A DNA stretch of 64,000 nucleotides from Sphingomonas crocodyli (lineage in GTDB: Bacteria; Pseudomonadota; Alphaproteobacteria; Sphingomonadales; Sphingomonadaceae): NCBI RefSeq assembly GCF_004005865.1, contig NZ_SACN01000001.1, forward strand, positions 1,178,001-1,242,000. The letters are read 5' to 3'. Shown piece after piece: positions 24,489 through 32,820 of this stretch. The translations under genes were made by a program, and so were the position numbers. Every line of letters starts with the position of its first letter. Position 1 is the first letter of the stretch. The notes under the pieces are model-generated. The model ran no database searches, was not told the DNA's origin, and saw only the letters and a program-made list of their open reading frames with translations.

Positions 24489-25586
24489 ATGGACCTTAGT
24501 CTAAGCCGTGCCGAAATCCTGATCGTGGGTGCCGGAATCGCGGGCGCCAGTCTGGCGGCGGCGATCGGGAACGCCGCCCGCATCATCCTGATCGAGGGGG
24601 AGGATCAGCCGGGCTATCACAGCACCGGGCGATCGGCCGCCTTCTGGTCCGAAACCTATGGCGGGCCGGCGGTGCAGCCGCTGACCAGCGCGTCGCTCAC
24701 CCCGTTGCAGGATGGCGGCTTCCTGAAACCGCGCGGTTGCCTGCATGTCGCGGGCACCGCCGAAGGGCGCGCGGCGCTGGACAGGCTGGCGGCGGAGTTT
24801 GCGGGAACGGGCGTGGTGCTGGAGCCGCTCGACCGCGCCGGTATCGAACGCTGGGTGCCCGGCGTGCGGGCGGAGCGCGACACCGGCCTTTACGAGCCAA
24901 GCTGCGCCGACATCGACGTCGCCGCGCTCCATGCCGACTGTCTGGGCAAGGCGCGGCGGGCCGGGGTGGAGATCGTGCGCTCGGCGCGGCTGCTGGGCGC
25001 GGCGCGCGAAGGCGGCGGCTGGGTGGTGGAGACGACCGCCGGGCGCTTCGCCGCCGACATCCTCGTCAACGCGGCGGGCGCCTGGGCCGATGACGTCGCG
25101 CGGCTGGCGGGCGTCGCCCCGATCGGCATCCAGCCCTATCGCCGCACCGTGATCCAGCTTGCGGTCGATCCGCCTGCGCCTGCCGATCTGCCGCTGGTCA
25201 TGGATGCGGAGGAATTGTTCTACTTCAAGCCCGAGGCCGGCAAGCTCTGGCTCTCCCCGCATGACGAGACGGCGTGCGATCCGTGCGATGCGGCGCCGGA
25301 AGAACTCGACGTCGCGATCGCGATCGACCGGATGGAGCATGCGGTCGACTGGCGCATCCTGAAGCGCGAACATGCTTGGGCGGGCCTGCGCAGCTTCTCC
25401 CCCGATCGCGCGCCGGTTTATGGCTTCGACGCGAAGGCACCCGGCTTCTTCTGGTGCGCGGGGCAGGGCGGCTTCGGCATCCAGACCGCGCCCGCCGCCG
25501 CGGCGCTGGCGGCGGCGCTGCTGCTGGGGCGGGCGGTACCGGCGGGGCTCGATCCCGAACGCTACGTGCCGGGGCGTTTCGGCTGA
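24489..25586 (+). CDS. FAD-dependent oxidoreductase of the DAO family
   Basis: 365 residues with an N-terminal Rossmann motif 'ILIVGAGIAGASLAAAIG', 'HSTGRSAAFWSETYGGP' binding FAD, a substrate domain and the C-terminal 'GFDAKAPGFFWCAGQGGFGIQTAPAAAALAAALL' FAD-closing segment. The family includes glycine oxidase, D-amino-acid dehydrogenase and sarcosine oxidase; substrate cannot be told. Start ATG 24489. Its stop overlaps the ATG of the next small gene (TGATG). Confidence 0.9.
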   Translation: MDLSLSRAEILIVGAGIAGASLAAAIGNAARIILIEGEDQPGYHSTGRSAAFWSETYGGPAVQPLTSASLTPLQDGGFLKPRGCLHVAGTAEGRAALDRLAAEFAGTGVVLEPLDRAGIERWVPGVRAERDTGLYEPSCADIDVAALHADCLGKARRAGVEIVRSARLLGAAREGGGWVVETTAGRFAADILVNAAGAWADDVARLAGVAPIGIQPYRRTVIQLAVDPPAPADLPLVMDAEELFYFKPEAGKLWLSPHDETACDPCDAAPEELDVAIAIDRMEHAVDWRILKREHAWAGLRSFSPDRAPVYGFDAKAPGFFWCAGQGGFGIQTAPAAAALAAALLLGRAVPAGLDPERYVPGRFG

Positions 25587-25939
25587 TGTTAGTGCGGACC
25601 TTCGCCACTATGTGGTGGGCGCTTATTCTAGGGAGCGCAGTGTACGCAAAGTCGTCATCGTCGATCGAAGCCGCGCAGCAGGTAATTTCCGCTAGGCACT
25701 ACGCCCAGATATGTGGGGAGCTTCCTGAGGAGCAGGTTTTTCGCCTCGAGGCGGCGTTGTCAAAATTTTCGGCGGATGAACGGGCTACGTTGCGTGCCTA
25801 CGAGGCCGACGAGTTAGATCAACTCGGCCAACTCCTCTTTACCTCGACCGTCTGCAGCTCTCGTAATCGAGCGAGTGCCCGCAAAGATTTTGCGGTGAAG
25901 TTGCGCGCGCTTGAACGGCTGCTGCGCTTTTCTCAATAG
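25586..25939 (+). CDS. Small secreted hypothetical protein
   Basis: 117 residues from ATG 25586, overlapping the upstream stop by one base. A signal peptide of about 21 residues ends at 'GSAVYA'; the mature part is helical and charged with two Cys ('ICGEL' and 'TVCSS'). Codon use is AT-richer than the upstream gene. No family recognised. Confidence 0.7.
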   Translation: MLVRTFATMWWALILGSAVYAKSSSSIEAAQQVISARHYAQICGELPEEQVFRLEAALSKFSADERATLRAYEADELDQLGQLLFTSTVCSSRNRASARKDFAVKLRALERLLRFSQ

Positions 25940-26044
25940 CAATCGCCGCCTGAAGCATCCGTCACCCCGGAAAGCCCGACTTCGCACTCCCGCCGCCGCC
26001 GGCCGCGCCATAGCTCAGCATCAACAGGCTGAGGGGATGCCGCG

Positions 26045-27235
26045 ATGGCCGATTTCGATCCGCACGATCCGCGCTTCGTATCCGAAGGTGTGCCGTTCGA
26101 TATTCTCGCGCGGATCCGGGCCGAGCAGCCGATCTACCGCACGCCCAAGGGCGCCTGGTATCTGTCGCGCTATGAAGATGTCAGCGCCGCGCTGACCGAC
26201 GTCGATACGTTCCGTGCCGATCTCGGCCCGATCACCGGCATTCCCGCGGGCGTCGACGCGATCCCGGCCGAACAGCATTATCTGAGCGAGATCGAGGAGC
26301 CACGCCACAAGGCGATCCGCCGGCTGATCACCGCATCGATGTCCTCCGCGCGGCTGAAGGCAGTCGAACCCAAATTGCGCGAGGAATGCGACCGGCTGGT
26401 CGATGCGATGCTCGCAAAGCCCGTGGCCAATCTGCACGACGATTATGCGATGGCGATCCCGGCCTTCGCGATGTCGCGGATCATGGATCTCGACGATGCG
26501 GCGGCGGGCGAATTCATGCGCTGGTCCGAAGACGGCACGCTGATGCAGCGCCCGGTGACGCCGGGCGTGCCGCCGGAGGGGCCGTCGAGCCACGTTTTCT
26601 TCTCCGCCTATCTCGCGCATCAACGCGCGCTGGATCGGCCGTCGAACGACCTGATGGCGCTGCTGCTCGACGCGGTGATCGAGGGTGAGCCGCTGAGCGA
26701 TGCGGAGATCGTCACCCAGCTGCACTTCATGATCCAGGCGGGGGTGCACACCACCCGGTCGCTGCTCGCGCACCTCGTCAACCGGCTGGTGCAGGATGCG
26801 GACATCTGGGCGGCGCTCGCGGCCGATCGGTCGCTCGTCGCCAACTTCGTCGAGGAATCGCTGCGCCGCGATTCGCCGGTTCAGCGCACCACGCGCCAAT
26901 GCACCCGCGACACCGTCTTCGGCGGGGTCGCGATGGGGAAGGGCGAGTGGGTCGAAATGGGGATCGGTTCGGCCAATCATGACGAGCGGCTGATCGACGA
27001 AGGCGGGGCCTTCCGCCTCGACCGGCGCGAGCCGCGCAAGCATCTGGCCTTCGGCGCGGGATCGCATGTCTGCCCCGGCGCGGGCCTCGCGCGGATGGAG
27101 GCGCAGATCGCGGTCGAGACATTGCTCGACCGGCTGGACCGGCTCGAAACCGTCCCAGGAGAAACCTATCCGCCGCTGCCGGGGAGTCTCGGCCACCAGC
27201 CGATCCCGGCGCGGCTGATCACACGAAAAGGATAA
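26045..27235 (+). CDS. Cytochrome P450
   Basis: 396-residue soluble class I P450. Heme ligand Cys343 in 'FGAGSHVCPGAGLAR', the ExxR pair Glu271/Arg274 in 'EESLRRDSP', and the I-helix 'QAGVHTTRSLL' at 231-241. The consensus there is AGxD/ET; this protein has His235 where the acidic residue of the proton relay is expected. Redox partners are not encoded nearby. The following SDR gene starts 5 bases after the stop, so the two probably act on the same terpenoid-, steroid- or aromatic-like substrate (inference). Start ATG 26045, after 'GAGGGGATGCCGCG'. Confidence 0.95.
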   Translation: MADFDPHDPRFVSEGVPFDILARIRAEQPIYRTPKGAWYLSRYEDVSAALTDVDTFRADLGPITGIPAGVDAIPAEQHYLSEIEEPRHKAIRRLITASMSSARLKAVEPKLREECDRLVDAMLAKPVANLHDDYAMAIPAFAMSRIMDLDDAAAGEFMRWSEDGTLMQRPVTPGVPPEGPSSHVFFSAYLAHQRALDRPSNDLMALLLDAVIEGEPLSDAEIVTQLHFMIQAGVHTTRSLLAHLVNRLVQDADIWAALAADRSLVANFVEESLRRDSPVQRTTRQCTRDTVFGGVAMGKGEWVEMGIGSANHDERLIDEGGAFRLDRREPRKHLAFGAGSHVCPGAGLARMEAQIAVETLLDRLDRLETVPGETYPPLPGSLGHQPIPARLITRKG

Positions 27236-27240
27236 GCAGG

Positions 27241-27999
27241 ATGCGCAGACTGGAAGGCAAGGTGGCGATCGTGGCCGGCGGCGGCGGGATCGGCGGGGCG
27301 ACCGCGTTGCGGCTGGCCGAAGAGGGGGCGGCGGTGATGATCGGCGACATCAACGCGGATTCGGCGCGCGCCACCGCCGATGCGATCGTCGCGGCCGGCG
27401 GGCGGGCGGCGTCGATGGCTTATGACGCATCCGACGACGCCTCGATCGCCGGCCTCGTAGATGCCACGGTGAAAGCATTCGGCCGGCTCGATTTCATGCA
27501 CGCCAATGCCGCCGACATGAAGGCGATCCTCAGCGACACGAATGCGCTCGACATCCCGCTCGACATTTTCGACCGGACGATCGCGGTGAACCTGCGCGGC
27601 GCTTTGCTGTGCGCGCGCCACGCTTTGCCGCACCTGATCGCGAACAAGGGCGCCTATGTCGTCACCTCCTCCTCGGCCGGCCACATGGGCGAGCCGCAGC
27701 GCGTGGCCTATGCGATGACCAAGTCGGGCGTGAACGCGCTCGTCCGCCATATCGCGAGCCGCTGGGGCAAGGACGGGGTGCGCGCCAACGCGATCTGCCC
27801 CGGCATGGTGATGACCGATTATCACCTCGCCCACATGCCCGCCGAAAACCAAGCCGCCATGCTCGCCGCCCACCGATCCCCCCGCCTGGGCCGCGTGGAG
27901 GACATCGCCGCAATGGTGGCGATGCTGTTCTCCAAGGATGGCGAATGGATCAACGGGCAGGTGATGGCCGTGGACGGCGGCGCGTCGCTGCGGCCGTAA
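27241..27999 (+). CDS. Short-chain dehydrogenase/reductase
   Basis: 252-residue classical SDR. Cofactor motif 'VAGGGGIGGATALRL', a 'GDINADS' acidic residue favouring NAD, 'MHANAAD' in place of NNAG, catalytic Ser in 'TSSSAGHMG' and Tyr/Lys in 'YAMTKSG', C-terminal 'VDGGASLRP'. It follows the P450 by 5 bases with a 'GGATAAGCAGG' leader and likely oxidises or reduces the P450 product. A bidirectional terminator lies just downstream. Confidence 0.93.
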   Translation: MRRLEGKVAIVAGGGGIGGATALRLAEEGAAVMIGDINADSARATADAIVAAGGRAASMAYDASDDASIAGLVDATVKAFGRLDFMHANAADMKAILSDTNALDIPLDIFDRTIAVNLRGALLCARHALPHLIANKGAYVVTSSSAGHMGEPQRVAYAMTKSGVNALVRHIASRWGKDGVRANAICPGMVMTDYHLAHMPAENQAAMLAAHRSPRLGRVEDIAAMVAMLFSKDGEWINGQVMAVDGGASLRP

Positions 28000-28020
28000 G
28001 CAGGCGCTATCGCAAGACGC

Positions 28021-28057
28021 AAAAAAGCCCGCCAAGTCGCTGACCTGGCGGGCTTTT
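28021..28057. terminator. Rho-independent terminator, probably bidirectional
   Basis: Stem AAGCCCGCCA / TGGCGGGCTT with TTTT on the plus side and TTTTTT on the minus side. It can end both the SDR transcript and the tRNA-Val transcript, which converge here. Confidence 0.85.
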
Positions 28058-28059
28058 AA

Positions 28060-28134
28060 TGGTGGGCGTGGCAAGGATTGAACTTGCGACCCCTGCGATG
28101 TCAACACAGTGCTCTACCACTGAGCTACACGCCC
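28060..28134 (-). tRNA. tRNA-Val (anticodon GAC)
   Basis: 75 bases including an encoded CCA. Acceptor stem GGGCGTG / CACGCCC, D-arm GTAGCTCAGTGGTAGAGC, anticodon arm CTGTG-TTGACAT-CGCAG (anticodon GAC, valine codons GUC/GUU), T-arm GCAAGTTCAATCCTTGC. No integrase or att-like duplication is visible beside it. Confidence 0.95.
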
Positions 28135-28192
28135 AACGCCGGCGTCTCTAGCGGGGTGATCCGCCCCGCGCAAGACCGAACGTAACATAATT

Positions 28193-28570
28193 TCAGAGGT
28201 CGGCGGCGGTGCCTACCTGGAACATGCGATCGACCTCGAGAACCAGGTCGCGCAGGTGGAACGGCTTCGACAAAACCTTGGCATCGGGCGGGGTCTGGCC
28301 GTTCTTGAGCGCGACCGCGGCGAAGCCGGTGATGAACATGACGCGCATGTCGGGCGCCAGCACGCTCGCGCGCTGGGCCAGTTCGATGCCGTCCATTTCG
28401 GGCATCACGATGTCGGTCAGCAGCAGATCGAAGCGCTGATTCTCAAGCAGCGGCAGCGCGGCGGTGCCGCGATCGACGGTCGTTACGCTGTAGCCGGTCT
28501 TTTCGAGCGCGCGCGAAAGATATTCGCGCATCGAATCGTCGTCCTCGGCCAAAAGAATTCGGATCGTCAT
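28193..28570 (-). CDS. cpdR: CpdR-like single-domain response regulator
   Basis: 125 residues from ATG 28570 (a longer reading from 28663 lacks a family-like N-terminus). Receiver only: 'ILLAEDDDSMREYLSRALEKTGYSV', phospho-acceptor Asp in 'LLLTDIVMPEMDGIELA', Thr in 'MFITGFAAVAL', Lys in 'VLSKPFHLRDLV'. These segments match Caulobacter CpdR, the ClpXP adaptor that controls degradation of CtrA and other cell-cycle proteins when unphosphorylated. Divergent from the N-formylglutamate amidohydrolase-like gene. Confidence 0.93.
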   Translation of the reverse strand: MTIRILLAEDDDSMREYLSRALEKTGYSVTTVDRGTAALPLLENQRFDLLLTDIVMPEMDGIELAQRASVLAPDMRVMFITGFAAVALKNGQTPPDAKVLSKPFHLRDLVLEVDRMFQVGTAADL

Positions 28571-28698
28571 GCCAGTCCGCCTGAAGCCTGCGTCAATAAC
28601 GCCGCCAACGCGCTTATGCTGCAAGCTCTTAACAAAATCCATCGCACGCCGCAAAAGATGCACGCAGACGTTTGTAACAGTGGAGTCGCAATCAGGGC

Positions 28699-29556
28699 AT
28701 GGACGTGCCGTTCACGATCGAGGCGGGATCGCCGGGGGGGCACCCCGTGGTCGTCGCGGTGCCGCACGCGGGGCGCGTCTATCCGCAGACCCTGCTCGCC
28801 ACCGCGCGGGTGAGCGAGGATACGCTCGCAGGGCTTGAGGATCGGCTGGCCGACAAAATTGCGGACGGCGCGCGCGGCACCGGCGCGACCCTGATCGTCG
28901 CGCGGCTGGCGCGGGCGATGCTCGATCTGAACCGCGATCCGCGCGAGATCGATCCGGAAATGATCCTCGGCCCGATCGCGATCGATCCGCTGCCGCCGAC
29001 CCCCAAGCTGCGCGCCGGGCTGGGCCTGTTTCCGCGCCGCCTGCCGCATGTTGGCGAATTGTGGCGGGGGCGCCTGCCGGCCGACGAGGCGCTGGGCCGG
29101 ATCGCGACGATCCACATGCCCTATCATCGCGCGATCGCCGAGGCGCTGGGCGCGGCGCGGACGCAATATGGCGCGGCGCTGCTGCTCGATTGCCATTCGA
29201 TGCCCGCGCTCCCCCCCAGCTATGGGCGCACGCCTGCGCGGATCGTGGTGGGCGATTTGCACGGGAGTGCTGCCGATATCGGCCTGATCGATCTGGTGAT
29301 GGAGACGGTTGCGGAGACCGGCCTGCCCGCGATCCGCAACGCGCCTTATGCGGGCGGCCATGCGCTGCGCCGCCATGCCAATCCGCGCGGCGGCATCCAC
29401 GCGATCCAGATCGAGTTCGACCGCACGCTCTACCTCGACGGGGCGGGCGCGATCATTCCGCAGGGGCTGGCCGAATGCCGCGCCCTGTTTGGCGAGATCA
29501 CCGCGCGGCTGGCGGATCGCCTGCGCGACGCCGCCTTGCCGATGGCGGCGGAATAG
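28699..29556 (+). CDS. N-formylglutamate amidohydrolase-family protein
   Basis: 285 residues. 'VVVAVPHAGRVYP' (metal-binding His), 'DLNRDPREIDPEM', 'DCHSMPALPP' and 'GGHALRRHANPRGGIHAIQIEFDRTLYL' are the motifs of the FGase family, zinc-dependent hydrolases of N-formyl amino acids. No other histidine-degradation genes are nearby, so the true substrate may differ. Start ATG 28699; divergent from cpdR, a pairing I recall as common in alphaproteobacteria. Confidence 0.93.
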   Translation: MDVPFTIEAGSPGGHPVVVAVPHAGRVYPQTLLATARVSEDTLAGLEDRLADKIADGARGTGATLIVARLARAMLDLNRDPREIDPEMILGPIAIDPLPPTPKLRAGLGLFPRRLPHVGELWRGRLPADEALGRIATIHMPYHRAIAEALGAARTQYGAALLLDCHSMPALPPSYGRTPARIVVGDLHGSAADIGLIDLVMETVAETGLPAIRNAPYAGGHALRRHANPRGGIHAIQIEFDRTLYLDGAGAIIPQGLAECRALFGEITARLADRLRDAALPMAAE

Positions 29557-29562
29557 CTGCCC

Positions 29563-29928
29563 TTATCGGCCGCGAAACAGGCCGCTATTGGCGAAGCCGG
29601 CCTTCAGTTCGTCGAGCGTGAACGGCTTCAACAGGCGGGGCGCGTCCTGGAAGCTTTGCGGTTCGCCTTCATTGGCCAGCCCGCTCATCACCATGAAGGG
29701 TATGCCCTTGCTGGCCAAGAGATTGCCGATCGGGAAGGATGCTTCGCCCTTCAGCCACACGTCGATCAGCGCCGCATCGAAATGCTGGGTGGAAACGAGA
29801 TCTATCGCCTCGGCCAGCGTCTTCACCGGCCCCACGATTTCGGCGCGCAATTCGTGCAGCATCTCCTGCACGGCGAAGGCGATGATAGGCTGATCCTCGA
29901 CGATCAGGATGCGCAGGTCTTTGAGCAT
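29563..29928 (-). CDS. Single-domain response regulator
   Basis: 121 residues, receiver fold only. 'ILIVEDQPIIAFAVQEML', phosphorylatable Asp in 'AALIDVWLKG', 'PFMVMSGL' where the usual Thr is Ser, and Lys in 'RLLKPFTLDEL'. It resembles small receivers paired with HWE-type kinases. The partner kinase is not adjacent. A strong 26-bp palindrome 27-52 bases upstream of its ATG is a likely operator. Confidence 0.92.
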   Translation of the reverse strand: MLKDLRILIVEDQPIIAFAVQEMLHELRAEIVGPVKTLAEAIDLVSTQHFDAALIDVWLKGEASFPIGNLLASKGIPFMVMSGLANEGEPQSFQDAPRLLKPFTLDELKAGFANSGLFRGR

Positions 29929-29954
29929 TCGCTCCCTCGAAACAGGACCATCAA

Positions 29955-29980
29955 TGTAAACTAATGCACATTAGTTTACA
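29955..29980. promoter_or_regulatory. Perfect inverted-repeat operator upstream of response regulator
   Basis: 12-base arms TGTAAACTAATG and CATTAGTTTACA around a CA centre. It lies in the promoter position of the response regulator gene. The inner ACTAAT-N4-ATTAGT element resembles sites at 47500 and 58348. Confidence 0.8.
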
Positions 29981-30049
29981 TGGAGTGATTTGGATCACCG
30001 TGTTTTGAAGCAGCGCCCGCCCCGCAGCATTCGATCTGCGTTGGACAAG

Positions 30050-30154
30050 AAAAAACCACCTCGCGCAAGCGCGAGGTGGCCAAGGTTCAGGGAGGAGCGC
30101 ATCCAAGGAGGATGCGCAGTGCGCCGCCGCGAAAGGGGGGCACGGCACCGCACA
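30050..30154 (-). ncRNA. Predicted small RNA with two anti-Shine-Dalgarno (CCUCC) motifs
   Basis: About 105 nt, read on the minus strand. It begins roughly 7 bases after a CTTGAA-N17-CTATCT promoter, contains a GUGC/GCAC-closed GC-rich stem, then hairpin GCGCAUCC-UCCUU-GGAUGCGC whose loop presents CCUCCUU, then single-stranded GCUCCUCCCUG, and ends in a strong terminator (stem CCACCUCGCG / CGCGAGGUGG at 30056-30079, then U6). Exposed CCUCC loops are characteristic of alphaproteobacterial stress sRNAs (CcsR, alpha-r14 type) that pair with ribosome binding sites. No ORF of merit overlaps it. Confidence 0.72.
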
Positions 30155-30160
30155 ACAACA

Positions 30161-30189
30161 AGATAGGAAGGGTATATTGCCTTTTCAAG
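30161..30189 (-). promoter_or_regulatory. Promoter of the predicted sRNA, heat-shock-like
   Basis: Minus-strand CTTGAA (30189-30184), 17-base spacer, CTATCT (30166-30161). The CTTGAA and C-TAT-T pattern resembles RpoH promoters of alphaproteobacteria; a housekeeping reading is less good at -35. Confidence 0.6.
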
Positions 30190-30378
30190 GCATTCTCGCG
30201 TGTAGGGAAATTTCCCTAGAGCGCGGAAAAATGATCATCGATTCAGATGGTTAATTGGCGCAGCGAAACGAGCCCCGAAAAATATCGGCGCTTCATGCTG
30301 ATATCGATGTCAGTGACGGCGGCGACTCAGCCCGGTCGTTTCGCTGCGGTAGCGACGATGCGGGGGCGCGGCGCGATC

Positions 30379-30406
30379 GTCACCCCGGCGCTGTCGCCGG
30401 GGTGAC
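30379..30406. repeat. Short palindrome, family C-like
   Basis: GTCACCCCGGCG-CTGT-CGCCGGGGTGAC, a perfect 12-bp stem hairpin downstream of the SapC gene. The rest of 30190-30420 shows no gene. Confidence 0.75.
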
Positions 30407-30421
30407 TTCAAGGCGTTTGGA

Positions 30422-31198
30422 TTAGGACGGCAGGACGAGTTCGGGCTGCGGAACCTTGCCCTGTTCCTGCTGCAGGCCGAACAGCACCTGCATCAGCTGC
30501 AGCGAGAAGAGGTGGGCGTAGATCAGCGGCATCACGCCGGTCTGCACCAGCTTGCGCACCACATCGCCGCGCAGTTCGAGCACGCGCTCTTCCGACACGA
30601 TCTGGAAACCGCGATAGACGAAGGGCGCGCTGCCATCGGGCAGCTGGATCGTCGCTTCGCCATCGATCAGCAGCTTGTTGTTGATCAGCTCGTTCATGAA
30701 GAAACCCGACTGGGCGCCCGCCTGTTCGAACTTTTCGCAGAATTCCAGCGTGCCCTTGATCACGTCGCTGGGCTGGCCATCGACGAAGATCGGATCGCCT
30801 TCATCGAACGCGCCGAGCACGCCCGACGAAGGATCGAAGCAGAGCGACAGCTCGTCCGAATCGGGGCGCAGGCGCGCCAGCAGGAACGGATAGCGGCGGA
30901 CGTAAGCCGGGATGTACATCTCGCGGTTCGGCTGGCCATTTTCATCGACGAAGACGTTGACGCCCTCGTTCAGGCCCATGAGCGCGAGCGGCACGGGATT
31001 GTCGCCGGCCGAAAAGACGATCGGGTGGAAACGCTGCGCCGAGATGAATTCCTCGACCGTCAGCGGCACGGCATGCGCCTGCGCGAAGAAGCTCGCCGAA
31101 CCGATGTTGCGCGCCTTCCAATCGGCATGATCCAGGCTCGAGAGCGGCTGAAGATCCTTGTAGAACAGCGGAAGGCCCTGGGCGGGTGCGCTCGCCAT
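30422..31198 (-). CDS. SapC family protein
   Basis: 258 residues from ATG 31198. The order 'PLFYKDLQPLSSLDHADWKAR', 'HAVPLTVEEFISAQRFHPIVFS', 'YIPAYVRRYPFLLARL' and 'GVLGAFDEGDPIFVDGQPSD' is that of the SapC family, named after a Campylobacter S-layer-associated protein. In sphingomonads such genes often sit near TonB-dependent receptors or tryptophan halogenases, none of which are here. Function unknown; a link to 2OG-oxygenase-like chemistry has been suggested for relatives but nothing in this sequence proves it. Confidence 0.9.
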   Translation of the reverse strand: MASAPAQGLPLFYKDLQPLSSLDHADWKARNIGSASFFAQAHAVPLTVEEFISAQRFHPIVFSAGDNPVPLALMGLNEGVNVFVDENGQPNREMYIPAYVRRYPFLLARLRPDSDELSLCFDPSSGVLGAFDEGDPIFVDGQPSDVIKGTLEFCEKFEQAGAQSGFFMNELINNKLLIDGEATIQLPDGSAPFVYRGFQIVSEERVLELRGDVVRKLVQTGVMPLIYAHLFSLQLMQVLFGLQQEQGKVPQPELVLPS

Positions 31199-31263
31199 GA
31201 TGTGATACACTCCTGAAGACGTCTGGTGGAGCCGACACACCGCCCCCACGATGGGCCGAGGCT

Positions 31264-32721
31264 CTATGGCGTGGGCGCGCGCGACGCAAGCGGAAGGAGC
31301 TTGCCGGGGTTCATCAGCCCCAAAGGATCGATCGCCTGCTTGATCGCGGTCATCGTTGCCAGCCGCACCGGATCGGCGAGGCGGACGAACTCGGCCAGCT
31401 TGGCCTGCCCGATGCCATGTTCGGCGGAAAGGGTGCCGCCGCGCGCCGCGACGCGATCATGGACGAAGGCGCTGACTTCGGGGCCTTTTTCGGCCATCCA
31501 CGCCCCCCGATCCACGCCGTGGGGCGGCAGGATGTTGAAGTGGATATTGCCGTCGCCCAGATGGCCGAAGGCGATGATGCGGCATCCGGGGAAGGCGGCC
31601 TCGACCGCGGCCTCCTCCTCGATCAGGAAAGCGGGCATCGCGGTGACGGGCACGGCGATGTCGTGCTTGGCCGAAGCCCCGTCGATCCGCTCGGCCTCCG
31701 AAATCGATTCGCGAAGCGCCCACAGCGCCTCGGCCTGCGCCTCGCTGGCGGCGATCGTCGCATCCTCGACCAGCTCGGCCTCGATCGCGGCGGCAAGCGC
31801 GGATTCGAGCAGAGCGGCGGGATCGGCGCCGCCTTCGGCCCCCGTCACCTCGATCAGGGCATTCCAGGCGTGCGGACCGGTGAGCGGCGCGCGGGTGCCC
31901 GGAATGTTGGCGAGGACGAGATCGAGCGCGCGGGCGGGGACCAGTTCGAAGCTTTCGACCGCCTCACCCGTCGCCTCCTCCAGCCGGCGCAGCAGGGTGA
32001 GCGCGGCCTGCGGATCGGGCAGGCCGACCCAGCCGACCGCCCGCGCGGCAGGCTGGGGCACGAGGCGCAGGCTGGCGGCGGTGACGATGCCCAGCGTCCC
32101 TTCGGCGCCCGCGAGCAATTGGCGCAGATCGTAACCGCGATTGTCCTTCCTCAGTGTTTCCAGCCCGTGGAAGATCGATCCGTCGGGCAACACCGCCTCG
32201 ATCCCCAGCAGCAGGTTGCGCATCGTGCCGAAGCGCAGAACCTGCGTGCCGCCCGCATTGGTCGACACCAGGCCACCGATCGTCGCCGATCCCTTGGCCG
32301 CGAGCGACAACGGGAAACGGCGGCCGATCGCGGTGGCGGCGTCGTGCAGGTTGGACAGGATCACACCCGCTTCGGCGATCACGGCATTATCCTCGGCCGA
32401 AATCGCGCGGATGCGGTTCATCCGGCGGGTGGAGACGAGCAGCGCCGATCCGTCCACCGGCGGGGTCGCGCCCGCCACGGTGCCGGTATTGCCCCCCTGC
32501 GGCACCAGCGGCACGCGCGCCTCGGCCGCGAGTTTCACGATCGCCGCAACCTGTTCGGCATTGGCGGGAGAGAGCAAGGCGGCGCTCGCCCCGCGATACC
32601 GGCCGCGCCAGTCGCTCAGCCAGGGATCGATATCGGCAGGGTCCGCGGTGAAGCCTTGCGGCCCCAATATGTCGGCCAGCCGGGCGAGCAATGCGGGCGT
32701 CGGTCCACAGATTTCGGGCAT
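31264..32721 (-). CDS. FAD-linked oxidase (2-hydroxyacid/D-lactate dehydrogenase type)
   Basis: 485 residues from ATG 32721. PCMH-type FAD domain: 'VPLVPQGGNTGTVAGATP', 'KGSATIGGLVSTNAGGTQVLRFGTMRNLLLGIEAVLPDG', 'LLAGAEGTLGIVTAASLRL'; then the FAD-oxidase C domain with 'RIIAFGHLGDGNIHFNI' (metal His) and 'LSAEHGIGQAKLAEF', ending 'IDPLGLMNPGKLLP'. It probably oxidises D-2-hydroxyglutarate, D-lactate or glycolate at the membrane. No GlcE/GlcF partners. An ORF running further upstream in this frame is noise. Confidence 0.93.
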   Translation of the reverse strand: MPEICGPTPALLARLADILGPQGFTADPADIDPWLSDWRGRYRGASAALLSPANAEQVAAIVKLAAEARVPLVPQGGNTGTVAGATPPVDGSALLVSTRRMNRIRAISAEDNAVIAEAGVILSNLHDAATAIGRRFPLSLAAKGSATIGGLVSTNAGGTQVLRFGTMRNLLLGIEAVLPDGSIFHGLETLRKDNRGYDLRQLLAGAEGTLGIVTAASLRLVPQPAARAVGWVGLPDPQAALTLLRRLEEATGEAVESFELVPARALDLVLANIPGTRAPLTGPHAWNALIEVTGAEGGADPAALLESALAAAIEAELVEDATIAASEAQAEALWALRESISEAERIDGASAKHDIAVPVTAMPAFLIEEEAAVEAAFPGCRIIAFGHLGDGNIHFNILPPHGVDRGAWMAEKGPEVSAFVHDRVAARGGTLSAEHGIGQAKLAEFVRLADPVRLATMTAIKQAIDPLGLMNPGKLLPLASRAPTP

Positions 32722-32820
32722 GTGCAAAACTTTATGCAGCTTTCCGCTTTTTTGCCAGTTAATCCAGCGTTCAACCAAGCTGCCGAAGGGACATAGCGGC
32801 GGGGTAAAAGGCTGGCACGT

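Noticed and set aside
28060-28134. tRNA-Val as an integration site for a genomic island
   Set aside because: No integrase, direct repeat or composition shift is seen on either side.
29951-30148. 65-codon minus-strand ORF over the predicted sRNA
   Set aside because: Cys/Pro/Arg-rich with no ribosome site; it runs through the terminator hairpin.
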